DNA from: Lachnospiraceae bacterium
GTDB lineage: Bacteria > Bacillota > Clostridia > Lachnospirales > Lachnospiraceae
Direction of reading: 5' to 3'
NCBI GenBank assembly: GCA_021203205.1
Contig: JAJQBQ010000013.1
Span: forward strand, 1-64,000
Length of the DNA stretch: 64,000 nt
Shown here one piece after another: positions 22,265 through 32,647 of the stretch. The position numbers and the translations under genes are program-made. Positions within the stretch are counted from its first letter, which is position 1; each line of letters begins with the position of its first letter. The notes below the pieces were generated by a model that was not told where the DNA came from, did not search any database, and saw only the letters and a program-made list of their open reading frames with translations.

Positions 22265-24550
22265 ATGAAAAAAACTTTGTCACTGCTTCTGGTAGTGGTC
22301 ATGGTAGTTTCTCTGTTCGCCGGCTGCGGAAGCAGTTCCGATGAAGATGAGACCACGACGACCGCATCCTCCAGCAGCACCGACGAGACGACAGCGGCTT
22401 CCGACAGCGAAGATGACACCACTGCTGCGGATGACAGCACGGATGACACCGAAGAAGCCTGGGCTGTAGTTGACACGTCTTCCCAGTATGCGGAGGACGG
22501 CACCATCGATCAGGACGCTTACACGACTGTTTCTCAGGAACTGTATCTGGCTGAACTCGGTGAGTTTTATGAGTATTACACGGCTGCTAAGGAAGCAGAG
22601 ACCGTTTCCGAGCGTTATGCCCTGATGGCGATCGCGGAAGCAAAGTTCCTTGAGACCGGCCTGTATCTGCCGACCACTTCCAACGGCGGATATTATTCCA
22701 TGAGCAGAGTTGTGCCTTACACGGCTACCACCGTTCTCTGGGGCACGGACAGTGACCGTTACTACACGCTTCTTGTCTGCACCGATTTCCTCACGATTGA
22801 AGATCGTACTGCTCTGAAAGAGAAATGGGCAGAGCTCAAGGGCACCGGCGAGTATTATGAGTGGGCGAAGAGCTACGTAGAGGAGCAGGGCTACACGCTG
22901 CAGGATACCTACAGCTTCCTGTACACCTCTGATCCGGAGACCTGGGATGTGCTTGCAACTTCCAAGTCCGCAGACTCCAGCGCTATTGTAAACACCTATG
23001 ATGGACTTCTTGAGTACAACACCGAGAACGAGCTTGAGTATGCTCTGGCTGACAGCTATGAAGTATCTGAGGATGGCCTGACCTATACGTTCCACATCCG
23101 TGAGGGCGTGACCTGGGTTGACTATGAAGGTACTTATATTGCAGACGTAACGGCTGACGATTTCGTAGCTGGTATGCAGCACATGATGGATGCTCAGGGC
23201 GGCCTTGAGTATCTGGTAGAGGGCATCATTAAGAACGCTACCGAGTACATCTACGGTGAGGTTACCGACTTCTCCGAGGTTGGCGTAGCAGCAACTGATA
23301 CTTATACACTTGTTTATACACTGGAAGAGCCCTGCTCTTATTTCCTGACCATGCTTGGCTATGGCGTGTTCGCTCCGATGTGCAGATCTTACTTCCTGCA
23401 GCAGGGTGGCGCTTTTGGTTATGATGAATACGCAGAAGCTTCGGCTTCCAGCGATTATACCTATGGCACTACACCGAACAACATCGCTTACTGCGGACCG
23501 TACCTTGTATCGAACGCCACCGCTGAGAGCACCATTACATTCTCAGCAAACCCGACCTACTACAAGGCTGACAGCGTAGCGATTCAGACAATCAACTGGT
23601 ATTTCACAGATGGCACGGATCCGACTAAGTCTTACAATGACGCAGTAGCGGGCACCATTGCCGGATGCTCCCTGAACACCTCCACGCTGGAAACAGCGAA
23701 GGCTGACGGCTATTTTGATACGGTTGTATATGTAAGCAGCACGGATGCTACTGCATTCGGCGCATTCTTCAATATTAACCGTGTAACTTATGCAAACTCG
23801 AACGACGGCACCACAGGTGCTTCCACTCAGACCGATGAGCAGAAGGAACTTTCCACCGCTGCTCTGCAGAACCAGCACCTTCGTCTGGCTATCTGCTACT
23901 CCATCGACAGAGAGACCTATAATGCGATGGCTACCGGTGAGGATGTTGCTCTGTACTCTTTGAATAACGCCTATACACCTGGTAACTTCGTATATCTGGA
24001 AGAGGACGTGACTGTTGACATCAACGGCACCGCTACCACATTTGAAGCCGGCACCGCTTACGGCGTGATCGTTCAGGCACAGATTGATGCGGATGGTTAT
24101 GACATCGTTGCTTATGATCCGGACGCTGATGACGGCATCGGTTCCAGCACCGGTTATGACGGATGGTACAACGAGGAAGCTGCGCTTGAGCAGATTGAGC
24201 TTGCTATCGCAGAACTTGCGGCAGCCGGTTACGAAGTAAGCTCTGACAACAAGATTGTTATCGACTTCCCGTATGCAGGCGGCGTAGAAGTGTATGCAAA
24301 CAGAGCAAACGCCATTAAGCAGTCTGTAGAGGCAATTCTTGGAGATTATGTTGAGATCAATCTGATCAATGTTAACGACTACTCCGGATGGTATTATGCA
24401 GGATATCTCACCAGCTATGGTTATGAGATGAACGCTGATATCTATGACTGCACCGGTTGGGGTCCTGACTACGGTGATCCGTCTACCTACCTTGACACCA
24501 TGCTTCCGGACTATGCCGGTTACATGACCAAGTGCATCGGTATCTACTAA
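22265..24550 (+). CDS. oligopeptide ABC transporter substrate-binding lipoprotein
   Basis: A 761-residue family 5 extracellular solute-binding protein (SBP_bac_5). The lipoprotein signal begins MKKTLSLLLVVVMVVSL and ends in the lipobox LFAGCG. An acidic Ser/Thr linker (EDETTTTASSSS) tethers the domain. Family marks include YTFHIREGVTW, the VTADDFVAGMQHMMD region and the closing GWGPDYGDPSTYLDTM. AGGAGG at 22251-22256 fixes the start; the frame is open from 22037. It is larger than the usual 530-600 residues because of an N-terminal region of about 200 residues. It is the first gene of the transporter set, and a hairpin at 24639 separates it from the permeases. Confidence 0.92.
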   Translation: MKKTLSLLLVVVMVVSLFAGCGSSSDEDETTTTASSSSTDETTAASDSEDDTTAADDSTDDTEEAWAVVDTSSQYAEDGTIDQDAYTTVSQELYLAELGEFYEYYTAAKEAETVSERYALMAIAEAKFLETGLYLPTTSNGGYYSMSRVVPYTATTVLWGTDSDRYYTLLVCTDFLTIEDRTALKEKWAELKGTGEYYEWAKSYVEEQGYTLQDTYSFLYTSDPETWDVLATSKSADSSAIVNTYDGLLEYNTENELEYALADSYEVSEDGLTYTFHIREGVTWVDYEGTYIADVTADDFVAGMQHMMDAQGGLEYLVEGIIKNATEYIYGEVTDFSEVGVAATDTYTLVYTLEEPCSYFLTMLGYGVFAPMCRSYFLQQGGAFGYDEYAEASASSDYTYGTTPNNIAYCGPYLVSNATAESTITFSANPTYYKADSVAIQTINWYFTDGTDPTKSYNDAVAGTIAGCSLNTSTLETAKADGYFDTVVYVSSTDATAFGAFFNINRVTYANSNDGTTGASTQTDEQKELSTAALQNQHLRLAICYSIDRETYNAMATGEDVALYSLNNAYTPGNFVYLEEDVTVDINGTATTFEAGTAYGVIVQAQIDADGYDIVAYDPDADDGIGSSTGYDGWYNEEAALEQIELAIAELAAAGYEVSSDNKIVIDFPYAGGVEVYANRANAIKQSVEAILGDYVEINLINVNDYSGWYYAGYLTSYGYEMNADIYDCTGWGPDYGDPSTYLDTMLPDYAGYMTKCIGIY

Positions 24551-24638
24551 AATCAGGCAGGCGAAAGCCTGGCAGACGAATGAATTTATACCCCGCGCTG
24601 TATACTATGCAGTGCGGGTGACAAAGGTACATGTGTGG

Positions 24639-24675
24639 TTTGAGGATGGATCACGTTCACGTGGCCATCCTCAAA
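24639..24675 (+). terminator. stem-loop after lipoprotein gene
   Basis: A perfect 11-bp stem, TTTGAGGATGG with CCATCCTCAAA, and no strong T-run. It could stabilise the lipoprotein mRNA end or partly terminate. Confidence 0.55.
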
Positions 24676-24700
24676 TTCATATGCGGGACAGGCTTTTCCG

Positions 24701-24865
24701 GAGTTGAAGTGAACGCTTCGCGTTAACTCTAAAAGAAAGACGTGTGCCCCACATATGTATGAAATGCGTTATTCTGTACCGAATTCTTTAAAAGTGGAAA
24801 ACTACCTATAAAAGTCTGTTAAACAGCTTATGTTACTTAGGTGGTTTTCCACCTGTAAAGAGTTC
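24701..24865. repeat. palindromic repeats between lipoprotein and permease genes
   Basis: GTGAACGC TTC GCGTTAAC at 24710-24727 belongs to a family also found near 37812, 48660, 51678 and 62010. A second, long hairpin follows: GTGGAAAACTACCTA (24794-24808) with TAGGTGGTTTTCCAC (24838-24852), one mismatch. It is extended by GAATTCTTTA/TAAAGAGTTC. Confidence 0.7.
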
Positions 24866-24923
24866 GCATGCAGTCATTGACAGAAGAACTGTCTGCAACA
24901 ACGCCATAAGAAGGGAAACGGGT

Positions 24924-26540
24924 ATGGTAAAATATCTCTTAAAACGATTGCTGCACGGTTTGATTTCCGTCGTTATCGTGGTAGCGATCGTCATGATACT
25001 GATTTATTCCCTGATGGATCGCAATCTGATCTTTGCGAAGGACTCCGTTTACTCGAAGAAGAACAACAATGATCAGACTGTCTACAAATATCAGCAATGG
25101 GAGACGTACGGTTATCTGGACTACGTGCCTTTTTCTGATTATATGAAATCGCTTGCAAACGCCGGCGAGCTAGCCACGGATGACATGACAGACGAGGAAG
25201 TGCGCAGTTCTGTGGTTTCCAATTTCAACTCTACCGGCGACTTAAACGAGCTTACGCAAACTTATGTGGATCAATTCACATCTTATTATGAATCACAGGG
25301 ATATAAGGTGACATCACTGAGTCCGATTGTTATGACCACGCTTTCCGGGCAGACAAAGGTGATGGACGGCGGCAGCCGCCAGCTGTTTGCATCGAAGGAC
25401 AAGTCACTGGTCAGCCGTCTGATTACCTATTTTACGAGCATTATTTCTGTGGACAATATTAATTATGCAGACGAAGTGTCGGGGGAGCGGGGGCTTACCT
25501 TTACGCTCTATGATCCCGTTTACGGCGGCGATAAGCTTTCGCCTGCCATCATGGGGAACGGCACAAAGTATAAATATCTTGTTTATTTTACGTCAGATTT
25601 TCCTTATATCCATCAGAATCTGGTGAAGATACAGCTGGGTGTCTCCTATTCGGTCAATCAGGGCATTGACGTTTGGGATACCATGACGCAGTCGCAGGGT
25701 TCTTACGTATCTTCCACGGTAACCTGGCCCACAGGAAAAACCGAGTCGACATCTTATGACCTGCACTCGGCCACCTATTCGTCCGGTTCGCTGGCGAGCG
25801 CGGTGGAGACGGAGAATACGCTGATTACGGAGCGCTACACGGATGACTATACGAATCTTTCCAGTATTAAGGGAAGCATGTCCAAGATGGGCTATTCCTT
25901 TGTGATCGGCTTCATTTCCGTAGTTCTGGCCTATCTGTTTGGTGTGCCGCTGGGCATTATCATGGCAAGATATAAGGATGGAATCGTGGACAAGATTGGT
26001 TCCCTTTATATCATCTTTATCATCGCAGTACCTTCTCTGGCTTACATTTTCCTGTTCAAGGGTATCGGTCGAAGCATGGGTCTGCCGACCACCTTTGTTA
26101 TGGACTCTACCAGCAAGCTGATGTATGTGCTCCCGGTGGTATCTCTGGCATTGCCTTCCATCGCGAGCCTCATGAAGTGGCTGCGCCGCTACATGATCGA
26201 CCAGATGAATTCGGACTATGTAAAGTTCGCCAGATCCGGCGGCCTCACCGAAGGAGAGATTTTCTCGAAGCATATCTTTAAGAATGCTGCAATTCCGATC
26301 ATCCACGGTATCCCGGGCAGTGTTCTTGGATGTCTTGTCGGCGCCATCATCACCGAGCGTGTGTACGTAGTTCCCGGCGCAGGTAACCTGCTTACCACGG
26401 CTATCAACGCGTACGACAACGGTGTTATCGTCGGTGTGACGCTCTTCTATGCAATGCTTTCCGTTATCTCCCTTATTTTGGGCGATATTCTGATGGCGAT
26501 GGTTGACCCGCGTATTTCCTTTACGGATTCAGGCAGATAG
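24924..26540 (+). CDS. oligopeptide ABC transporter permease (OppB/DppB type)
   Basis: A 538-residue binding-protein-dependent permease. One membrane helix at about residues 8-30 is followed by a very large extracytoplasmic region of about 280 residues. The conserved core then begins near residue 320 (FVIGFISVVLAYLFGVPLG). The coupling EAA-like loop is KFARSGGLTEGEIFSKHIFKNAAIPIIHGIPG. OppB proteins are normally 300-350 residues, so the outer loop is enlarged by about 200 residues. It probably contacts the enlarged lipoprotein (inference). The downstream permease starts 15 bases after the stop. Confidence 0.92.
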   Translation: MVKYLLKRLLHGLISVVIVVAIVMILIYSLMDRNLIFAKDSVYSKKNNNDQTVYKYQQWETYGYLDYVPFSDYMKSLANAGELATDDMTDEEVRSSVVSNFNSTGDLNELTQTYVDQFTSYYESQGYKVTSLSPIVMTTLSGQTKVMDGGSRQLFASKDKSLVSRLITYFTSIISVDNINYADEVSGERGLTFTLYDPVYGGDKLSPAIMGNGTKYKYLVYFTSDFPYIHQNLVKIQLGVSYSVNQGIDVWDTMTQSQGSYVSSTVTWPTGKTESTSYDLHSATYSSGSLASAVETENTLITERYTDDYTNLSSIKGSMSKMGYSFVIGFISVVLAYLFGVPLGIIMARYKDGIVDKIGSLYIIFIIAVPSLAYIFLFKGIGRSMGLPTTFVMDSTSKLMYVLPVVSLALPSIASLMKWLRRYMIDQMNSDYVKFARSGGLTEGEIFSKHIFKNAAIPIIHGIPGSVLGCLVGAIITERVYVVPGAGNLLTTAINAYDNGVIVGVTLFYAMLSVISLILGDILMAMVDPRISFTDSGR

Positions 26541-26554
26541 GAGGGAGGGAAAAG

Positions 26555-27532
26555 ATGAATAATGAAATGATAAATCTGGACGACCTCGGCCTGTCCGAAG
26601 AGGAATTGTTCTCAAAATTTGACCACGACTCGCTGGAAGCGGAAAAGATCACCGCGCCCCGGTACTCCTACTGGCAGTCCGTGTTTCGCGTTTTCTTCCG
26701 CAGGAAGACAAACATCGTGATTCTGGTGTTGTTTGTGTTGATCATGCTGTTTACCTATGTATATCCGTCGGTTGTCCCGTACGATGCCTATGAGAACCTT
26801 ATGACAGAGGGAGCGAAGCACCTGAATCCCTTGAAGGCGATCAATAAGTTCGGATTCAGCTTAAAATATATTCTCGGCACCGGTTCCACGGGCAATTCCA
26901 CCTTCCAGGCCGTCTGGTATGGAGCAAGAATCTCGGTTTCGCTGGCTTTTATCTGCGCGGCCATCAACATGACCATCGGAGTGATCCTTGGCGCGGTCTG
27001 GGGCTTTTCCAAGAAGTTTGATGCTTTCATGACCGAGGTTTATAATGTCATAGGCAACGTGCCGTACGTGCTGCTGATCTCCGTGCTGGTACTGATTTTC
27101 TCCCCGACCTTCTGGACCATGGTCTTTGCCCTGACGGTCACCGGGTGGATCGGTATCGCGTATTTTATCCGTACGCAGGTTATCATCATCCGCGATCGAG
27201 AGTACAACCTGGCATCGAAATGCCTCGGCACCGGGACGTTTAAGATCGCGATGAAGAATATTCTTCCGTTCATGACATCGGTCATCGTAACTCAGCTGGC
27301 GACGGAGCTTCCGTCCTACATTTCCTACGAGGTTTTCCTGGCTTACATCGGCATGGGTCTTTCGGACATGTCCCTCGGACGTCTGATTTATTCGGCAGAG
27401 TCGGCCATGGTTACCGCTGGTTGGGAATTCGAATTCTGGAGCCCGGTAGCACTCTCCGCTTTCATCACCATCGTACTGTACGTGGTGGGGCAGAACCTGG
27501 GTGATGCTTCCGACCCGAGAACGCATATGTAA
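26555..27532 (+). CDS. oligopeptide ABC transporter permease (OppC/DppC type)
   Basis: A 325-residue inner-membrane permease. The cytosolic N-terminus has DDLGLSEEELFSKF, and the first membrane helix is near residues 51-70. The core helices follow, with the coupling loop REYNLASKCLGTGTFKIAMKN near 209-229. GGAGGG lies before the ATG. It pairs with the preceding permease to form the channel. The length is normal, in contrast to its enlarged partner. Confidence 0.93.
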   Translation: MNNEMINLDDLGLSEEELFSKFDHDSLEAEKITAPRYSYWQSVFRVFFRRKTNIVILVLFVLIMLFTYVYPSVVPYDAYENLMTEGAKHLNPLKAINKFGFSLKYILGTGSTGNSTFQAVWYGARISVSLAFICAAINMTIGVILGAVWGFSKKFDAFMTEVYNVIGNVPYVLLISVLVLIFSPTFWTMVFALTVTGWIGIAYFIRTQVIIIRDREYNLASKCLGTGTFKIAMKNILPFMTSVIVTQLATELPSYISYEVFLAYIGMGLSDMSLGRLIYSAESAMVTAGWEFEFWSPVALSAFITIVLYVVGQNLGDASDPRTHM

Positions 27533-27543
27533 GGGGATTCGTT

Positions 27544-29394
27544 ATGGCAGAGAAGAAGAAAGTAAACGTTTCGGGGGCGGCCGCTGCGGAAGTTTCCGAA
27601 AAGATAAAAAAAGATGTTTCGGGAAGCCAGGCTGCATCCGCAGGAAAAGAGGAGAGGAAGGTACTTCTTTCCGTCAAAGATCTGGTGATCAAATTCCGCG
27701 TGCGCGGCAGGATCCTGACCGCCATCCGCGGCATCACGCTGGACATCTACGAGAACGAGTCCATCGCCATCGTGGGTGAGTCCGGCTCCGGCAAGTCCGT
27801 GTTCACGAAAAGTTTCGCGAACATGCTGGACTCCAACGGTTTCATAGATCAGGGAGAGATTATCTTCAATGACCCGGAGCTGGCGGACACGACGGTTGTC
27901 TACAACAAGGGAAAGAAAGCCCGTGTGCTGGACATTGCCAGAAGGCTTGATAAATATTCGAAGACAGAGCTTGGCGCTGCCACCTGGAAGCAGATGCTGG
28001 AGTTGAAGGATGAGAAGAAGAAGCGCAGCATCTTAAGCGACGAGGAGGACGCGAAGTTCACCGAGAAACTTGCTTCCTTAAATTTCGAGCGCACGGAGCT
28101 GTTCAACCTGAATCAGACCTACGACCCGAAAAAGGAAAAGGATAAGATCAAAGAGACCAAGGCGAAGATTGCGGAGTACGACGCCCAGATCAAGACCATC
28201 GAGACCAACCGCAAGGAGGCCATCAAGCGCCACGAAAGCGCGGCGAAGTCGGATGTGACTTACCTGCGCGAGTATGACAAAAAAATGGGCGAGCTGAAGG
28301 CGAAGTATGCGGAAGAGATTTCCGGCGAGATCAGCGAGGCGACGAAAGCGCGCAACCTCCTGATTTCAAAAGAGATTGAACTTTCGGTGGGCCGCTATGA
28401 CTTCTATCACCAGTTTAAGCTGATCCACGGTCTCATGCAGAACCTGAAAAAGGCCATGAAGATGGGCGTGGATTTAAGTGATGAGGCAGTGCGCAATCAG
28501 GTATTCGGCGATGTGATCTTCCGCGTGGGTTATCTGGACGAGACCGAGGATACGCTGCACGGCAACTGCGTCATCGACCTTGCAAAAGTAAAATATACGA
28601 AAGATCTAACCCGGATCCGTGGTACCAAGATCGCAACCGTGTTCCAGGATCCTATGACTTCCTTAAACCCGATCATCACCATCGGCAAGCAGATCAGCTC
28701 CATTATCATGAAGCATCAGAACGTGGGCGAGGCGGAAGCCAGAAAGCGCGCACTGGTGCTGATGAAAAAGGTAGGTATCCCGAACGCCGAAAAGCGTTAC
28801 GACGACTACCCGTTCCAGTACTCCGGCGGTATGCGCCAGAGGATTGTTATCGCGATCGCTCTTAGCTGCCAGCCGAAGATCCTCATCTGCGATGAGCCGA
28901 CCACGGCGCTGGACGTGACTATCCAGGCACAGATCCTGCAGCTGATCAAGGATCTGCAGAAGGAATTTAACTATACGACAGTATTTATCACCCATGACCT
29001 CGGTGTTGTGGCGAATATCGCGGACCGCGTGGCGGTGCTGTACGCAGGACAGATCGTGGAGCTGGGCACGGTGGAGGAGGTCTTCTACGACCCGCGCCAT
29101 CCGTATACCTGGGCCATGCTTTCCTCCATGCCGCAGCTGGCACAGAGGAACACGGAGCTATACTCCATCACGGGTACGCCGCCGTCCCTCTACAACAAGA
29201 TCGTCGGCGATCCCTTTGCCCCGCGTAATCCGTACTGCTTAAAGATCGACACGCTGAAGGATTCACCGATGTTCCAGGTTACCGAGACTCATTTCGCGAA
29301 GACCTGGCTGCTGGATCCCCGCGCGCCGAAATATGAGAAGCCGGAAGCTATCCAGAATCTCCACGAGAAGCTGGTAGCTGCATTCAACATATAG
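27544..29394 (+). CDS. peptide ABC transporter ATPase (OppD type) with large insertion
   Basis: A 616-residue ATPase. Walker A GESGSGKS ends at Ser85 and the Q-loop glutamine is Gln368 ([11 protein letters not shown]). The signature [12 protein letters not shown], Walker [13 protein letters not shown] and the Opp-specific C-terminus ([22 protein letters not shown]) follow. Walker A and the Q-loop are normally about 45-50 residues apart; here they are 284 apart. The extra block (about residues 100-345) is rich in Lys, Glu and Asp, contains long predicted coiled-coil stretches such as [20 protein letters not shown], and ends in [21 protein letters not shown]. The expected motifs stay in frame, so this is an insertion, not a fusion error. 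Confidence 0.9.
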   Translation: MAEKKKVNVSGAAAAEVSEKIKKDVSGSQAASAGKEERKVLLSVKDLVIKFRVRGRILTAIRGITLDIYENESIAIVGESGSGKSVFTKSFANMLDSNGFIDQGEIIFNDPELADTTVVYNKGKKARVLDIARRLDKYSKTELGAATWKQMLELKDEKKKRSILSDEEDAKFTEKLASLNFERTELFNLNQTYDPKKEKDKIKETKAKIAEYDAQIKTIETNRKEAIKRHESAAKSDVTYLREYDKKMGELKAKYAEEISGEISEATKARNLLISKEIELSVGRYDFYHQFKLIHGLMQNLKKAMKMGVDLSDEAVRNQVFGDVIFRVGYLDETEDTLHGNCVIDLAKVKYTKDLTRIRGTKIATVFQDPMTSLNPIITIGKQISSIIMKHQNVGEAEARKRALVLMKKVGIPNAEKRYDDYPFQYSGGMRQRIVIAIALSCQPKILICDEPTTALDVTIQAQILQLIKDLQKEFNYTTVFITHDLGVVANIADRVAVLYAGQIVELGTVEEVFYDPRHPYTWAMLSSMPQLAQRNTELYSITGTPPSLYNKIVGDPFAPRNPYCLKIDTLKDSPMFQVTETHFAKTWLLDPRAPKYEKPEAIQNLHEKLVAAFNI

Positions 29395-29404
29395 GAGAAG
29401 TGCC

Positions 29405-30751
29405 ATGGGAAAGAATAATGAAAAAGAAAATGCGAATGTACGCCACCTTCCGGAACATGGCCCTGTGGATGAGACGGGAAAGGAAGTCCTGCTCTCCGTC
29501 AATCATGTTGATATTACCTTCGGCAAGGGCGATAACAAGGTTGAGGCCGTGAAGGATGCTTCCTTCAAGATTTACAAAGGCGAGACGTTCTCGCTCGTAG
29601 GTGAGTCCGGTTCCGGTAAGACCACCATCGGCCGCGCGGTCATCCGCGTGAACCCCTGCGCGGCGGGCGACATTGAGTACAAGGGTGTGAAGATTTCCGG
29701 AAAGATCCCGAAATCCTTAGACCGGGAGGTCATCCGCAACATCCAGATGATTTTCCAGGATCCGGCTGCATCCTTAAACGAGCGCGCTACGGTGGACTAT
29801 ATCATCTCCGAGGGCCTGTACAACTTCCACCTGTACAAGGACGAGAAGGATCGTGTGGCGAAGGTAGAGCACATGATCGAGGAGGTTGGTCTTCTGCCGG
29901 AGCACCTGACCCGTTACCCTCACGAGTTCTCCGGCGGCCAGCGCCAGAGGATCGGTGTGGCCCGTGCCATGGTCATGGAGCCGGAGCTGGTGGTGGCCGA
30001 TGAGCCGATCTCCGCTCTGGACGTATCCATCCGTGCGCAGGTATTAAATCTGTTAAAGAAATTCCAGCGTGAGAAAGGTACCTCGTACCTCTTTATCGCG
30101 CATGACCTTTCCATCGTGCGGTTCATTTCCGACCACATCGGCGTTATCTACAAGGGCGTGATTGTGGAGGTAGCGGAGGCGGAGGAGCTGTTCGACTACC
30201 CGATGCACCCGTATACAAAGTCGCTGATTTCGGCTATCCCGATCCCGGATCCGAAGCTGGAGAAGAACAAGCAGCTCATGACCTACGATCCGTCGGTTCA
30301 CGACTACAGCACCGACAAGCCGGAGCTGGTGGACATCGGCCACGAACACTTTGTTTACGGCAACAAGAAGGAGATCGAGGAGTACCGTGCTATCCGTGAG
30401 AAGGGCGAGAAGGTAAAGAGCATCACCATCCTGAGCGATGAGGAAGTGGCGGCCAGGAACGCGGCCCTGGAGGCGAAAGCCGCCGGCGGCGACGTTATCG
30501 AGCGCGGCGAGGCAGAACTCTCCAGCGGCGAGTATATCATTGACTCCCCGGTGCATGATACCGGGAACAAGCTCTACGCCGTATTGTCGTTCTTCCTGCC
30601 GATCATCGGCATCATCGCGGCAATGCTGTTTAAGAAGTTTAATTATATCCGTAACTATAAGGCATGCAGGAGCGGGGCGATCGCGGGATTTGTCTTCTAT
30701 GTGGCGATTATCGTGATCTTCGTGTTTTTCCTGATACTTGCAGTCATATAA
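29405..30751 (+). CDS. peptide ABC transporter ATPase (OppF type) with C-terminal membrane tail
   Basis: A 448-residue ATPase with Walker [14 protein letters not shown] near 68-80, Q-loop [12 protein letters not shown], signature [14 protein letters not shown] and Walker [14 protein letters not shown]. The ATPase and Opp C-terminal part end near residue 340. An acidic linker follows, then two membrane segments at about 388-408 and 420-446 ([20 protein letters not shown] and a final hydrophobic stretch). OppF proteins are usually soluble, near 320-340 residues. A membrane-anchored ATPase is unusual. It is the last gene of the transporter operon, followed by a terminator. Confidence 0.9.
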   Translation: MGKNNEKENANVRHLPEHGPVDETGKEVLLSVNHVDITFGKGDNKVEAVKDASFKIYKGETFSLVGESGSGKTTIGRAVIRVNPCAAGDIEYKGVKISGKIPKSLDREVIRNIQMIFQDPAASLNERATVDYIISEGLYNFHLYKDEKDRVAKVEHMIEEVGLLPEHLTRYPHEFSGGQRQRIGVARAMVMEPELVVADEPISALDVSIRAQVLNLLKKFQREKGTSYLFIAHDLSIVRFISDHIGVIYKGVIVEVAEAEELFDYPMHPYTKSLISAIPIPDPKLEKNKQLMTYDPSVHDYSTDKPELVDIGHEHFVYGNKKEIEEYRAIREKGEKVKSITILSDEEVAARNAALEAKAAGGDVIERGEAELSSGEYIIDSPVHDTGNKLYAVLSFFLPIIGIIAAMLFKKFNYIRNYKACRSGAIAGFVFYVAIIVIFVFFLILAVI

Positions 30752-30773
30752 AATTTAAGAACTTAAAGTCTGG

Positions 30774-30818
30774 ACGGGATCGGCATGCCGGAAGGGGCGG
30801 CCGGTTCCGTTTGTTTTT
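30774..30818 (+). terminator. transporter operon terminator
   Basis: ACGG..TCGG pairs with CCGG..CCGT around a 15-base loop, followed by TTTGTTTTT. Confidence 0.6.
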
Positions 30819-30909
30819 GATTTCAATAAAAAATTTGTGAAAAAAGAGAAAACGGTTGCGAAACCAATTGAACCGGCGGTATAATACTACATCAAGGTCA
30901 GGAAGCATT

Positions 30910-30965
30910 GAAGTGAACGACTTTTGCGCAGCAAAATGTCGCAGAGTTCCGTGTAACGGAACTCA
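30910..30965. repeat. dispersed palindromic repeat
   Basis: GAAGTGAACG is followed by TTTTGC gca GCAAAA and then GAGTTCCG tgtaa CGGAACTC. It combines units of the repeats at 16205 and 24710. Confidence 0.65.
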
Positions 30966-31038
30966 TGTGCTTACTCGTTGACTCGGCACGAAGAAATCTG
31001 TGTGTCATAAAATAATTTTTAAGGAAACCGAAATTCTC

Positions 31039-32481
31039 ATGAAGTTAAAAAAAGAGAAGGATGCTTCTCCAAAGACGCGTCCCCAAAAAGAGAAAAAAGA
31101 AAAGAACGACAAGATCATAAAGCCCGGTTTTCGGAGGGTGGAGAACATTAACCTTTCCGATCAGAATTTCCGCATCCGCCTGGTGGTCGTGGTTTTTCTG
31201 ATCGTGGTGGCAGTAAGTGCATTCATGTATGGCATTTATTCCTGGCTGTCCGTGGATGCCGGTTGGTATGAGATCGAGGCCGGTTCCTCCGCGGAGACGC
31301 TGGAGGCGCAGGAGTTGTATCTCTACTATAACATCGGTGCCGGGGAGACGGGCGCTTATACGGAATACCGTACTCTGATCACGACTTACACGGGGCTGGT
31401 GGACGAGGCTTACAAATTGTTTTCGGACGAGAGCTTTGACGATTGCAACAATCTGAATTATTTGAATAACCATATCAACGAAACCGTGACGGTGGACACG
31501 GCGCTGTACGAAGCGCTTAGCCTGTTGGATGAATATGAAAGCCGCTACATTTATTTTGCGCCGATTTACGCGACCTATGAGAGCCTGTATTCCTGCTCCT
31601 ACGATGAGGAGACGGTCAATTTTGACCCGGCCGAGAATGATGTGATCGCGGAATACTTTGAAGAGATCGTTGCGTTCGCGAATGATCCGGATTCTGTCCG
31701 CATTGAGCTGCTGGAGGATAATCAGGTGATGCTCGTGGTGTCGGAGGAGTACCAGGCCTACGCCGAGGGCAATGCCATCACGGAATACGTGGATTTCTTC
31801 CTGCTGGCGAACGCGTTTGAGGTGGATTATATCGCGGAGAAGCTGATCGCAGACGGCTACACGGCGGGTACGCTCTCCAGCTATGATGGCTATACCCGCA
31901 CACTGGGCGCCAGCGGAGATGACACGATATCGGAGACGGTTGGTGTGAGGGCGATTGCTGCGCCGGCGGATGACAATTCCTCTGCGAGTGAAACAGATAC
32001 AGACGAGAACACAGATGCAACGGAAAATACGGACGGAACGGATATTGCTGCCGCCCTCGAATGGTCTCTTTCCCTGTCAGACCGTGTCGACCAGACCATT
32101 TATGAAGCCGGCAACATGACTTATTCCGGCGCACTTTCTGTGGTAACGTTCCGCGATTATCCGGTCTATACCATGGACGAGCTGCACTATTATTCCCTTT
32201 CGGATGGGGAAATACGGACACCTTACATTGACCTGACGGACGGCTACTGCAAGGCATCCATCCACAACCTTGTCGTCTTTTCGGACACCGCAGGCTGCGC
32301 CGAGCTGATGATCCGTACGCTCCCGCTTTACGCTGCGAATGCGTTTGATCGGGAGGCCGTGGAGGCGCTTGCAACAGACGGGATCGATTCGGTCATCATC
32401 GAAGACGAGGTTATTTCGTGCACCACGGATGAAGTTGTGTTTACGGAGGTGCATGAGGGGTATGATGTTGCGGGAAAGTGA
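31039..32481 (+). CDS. membrane-anchored extracytoplasmic protein, unknown
   Basis: A 480-residue protein. The cytosolic N-terminus is basic (KKEKDASPKTRPQKEKKEK). One membrane helix lies near residues 46-68 (VVVFLIVVAVSAFMYGIYSW), and about 410 acidic residues lie outside. A Ser/Thr/Asp-rich linker near 315-345 (SETDTDENTDATENTDGTD) separates two soluble parts. I do not recognise a catalytic motif. AAGGA is 13 bases before ATG 31039; the frame opens with GTG at 31000. It follows the peptide transporter on the same strand after a terminator. A link to peptide sensing or uptake is only a guess. Confidence 0.7.
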   Translation: MKLKKEKDASPKTRPQKEKKEKNDKIIKPGFRRVENINLSDQNFRIRLVVVVFLIVVAVSAFMYGIYSWLSVDAGWYEIEAGSSAETLEAQELYLYYNIGAGETGAYTEYRTLITTYTGLVDEAYKLFSDESFDDCNNLNYLNNHINETVTVDTALYEALSLLDEYESRYIYFAPIYATYESLYSCSYDEETVNFDPAENDVIAEYFEEIVAFANDPDSVRIELLEDNQVMLVVSEEYQAYAEGNAITEYVDFFLLANAFEVDYIAEKLIADGYTAGTLSSYDGYTRTLGASGDDTISETVGVRAIAAPADDNSSASETDTDENTDATENTDGTDIAAALEWSLSLSDRVDQTIYEAGNMTYSGALSVVTFRDYPVYTMDELHYYSLSDGEIRTPYIDLTDGYCKASIHNLVVFSDTAGCAELMIRTLPLYAANAFDREAVEALATDGIDSVIIEDEVISCTTDEVVFTEVHEGYDVAGK

Positions 32482-32499
32482 CAGACTCCCCGTATGACA

Positions 32500-32615
32500 T
32501 CAACATCACCGGTATTATGAATGGTGACTCCGGAGTCAAAATTCGGAGCTAATGCGAATGGTTCACTCCTGAGCGCGGAGAAATAATCCGTGTATCATGA
32601 TTTCTTTGTCGCTCA
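32500..32615. repeat. diverged palindromic element
   Basis: ATGACATCAA at the left and CCGTGTATCATGAT at the right frame GACTCCGGAGTC and other short palindromes. This is the same arrangement as the elements at 48633 and 51534. Confidence 0.5.
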
Positions 32616-32647
32616 AATGGTCAGTTAGCCGGAAAGGAGCAGTGAAT

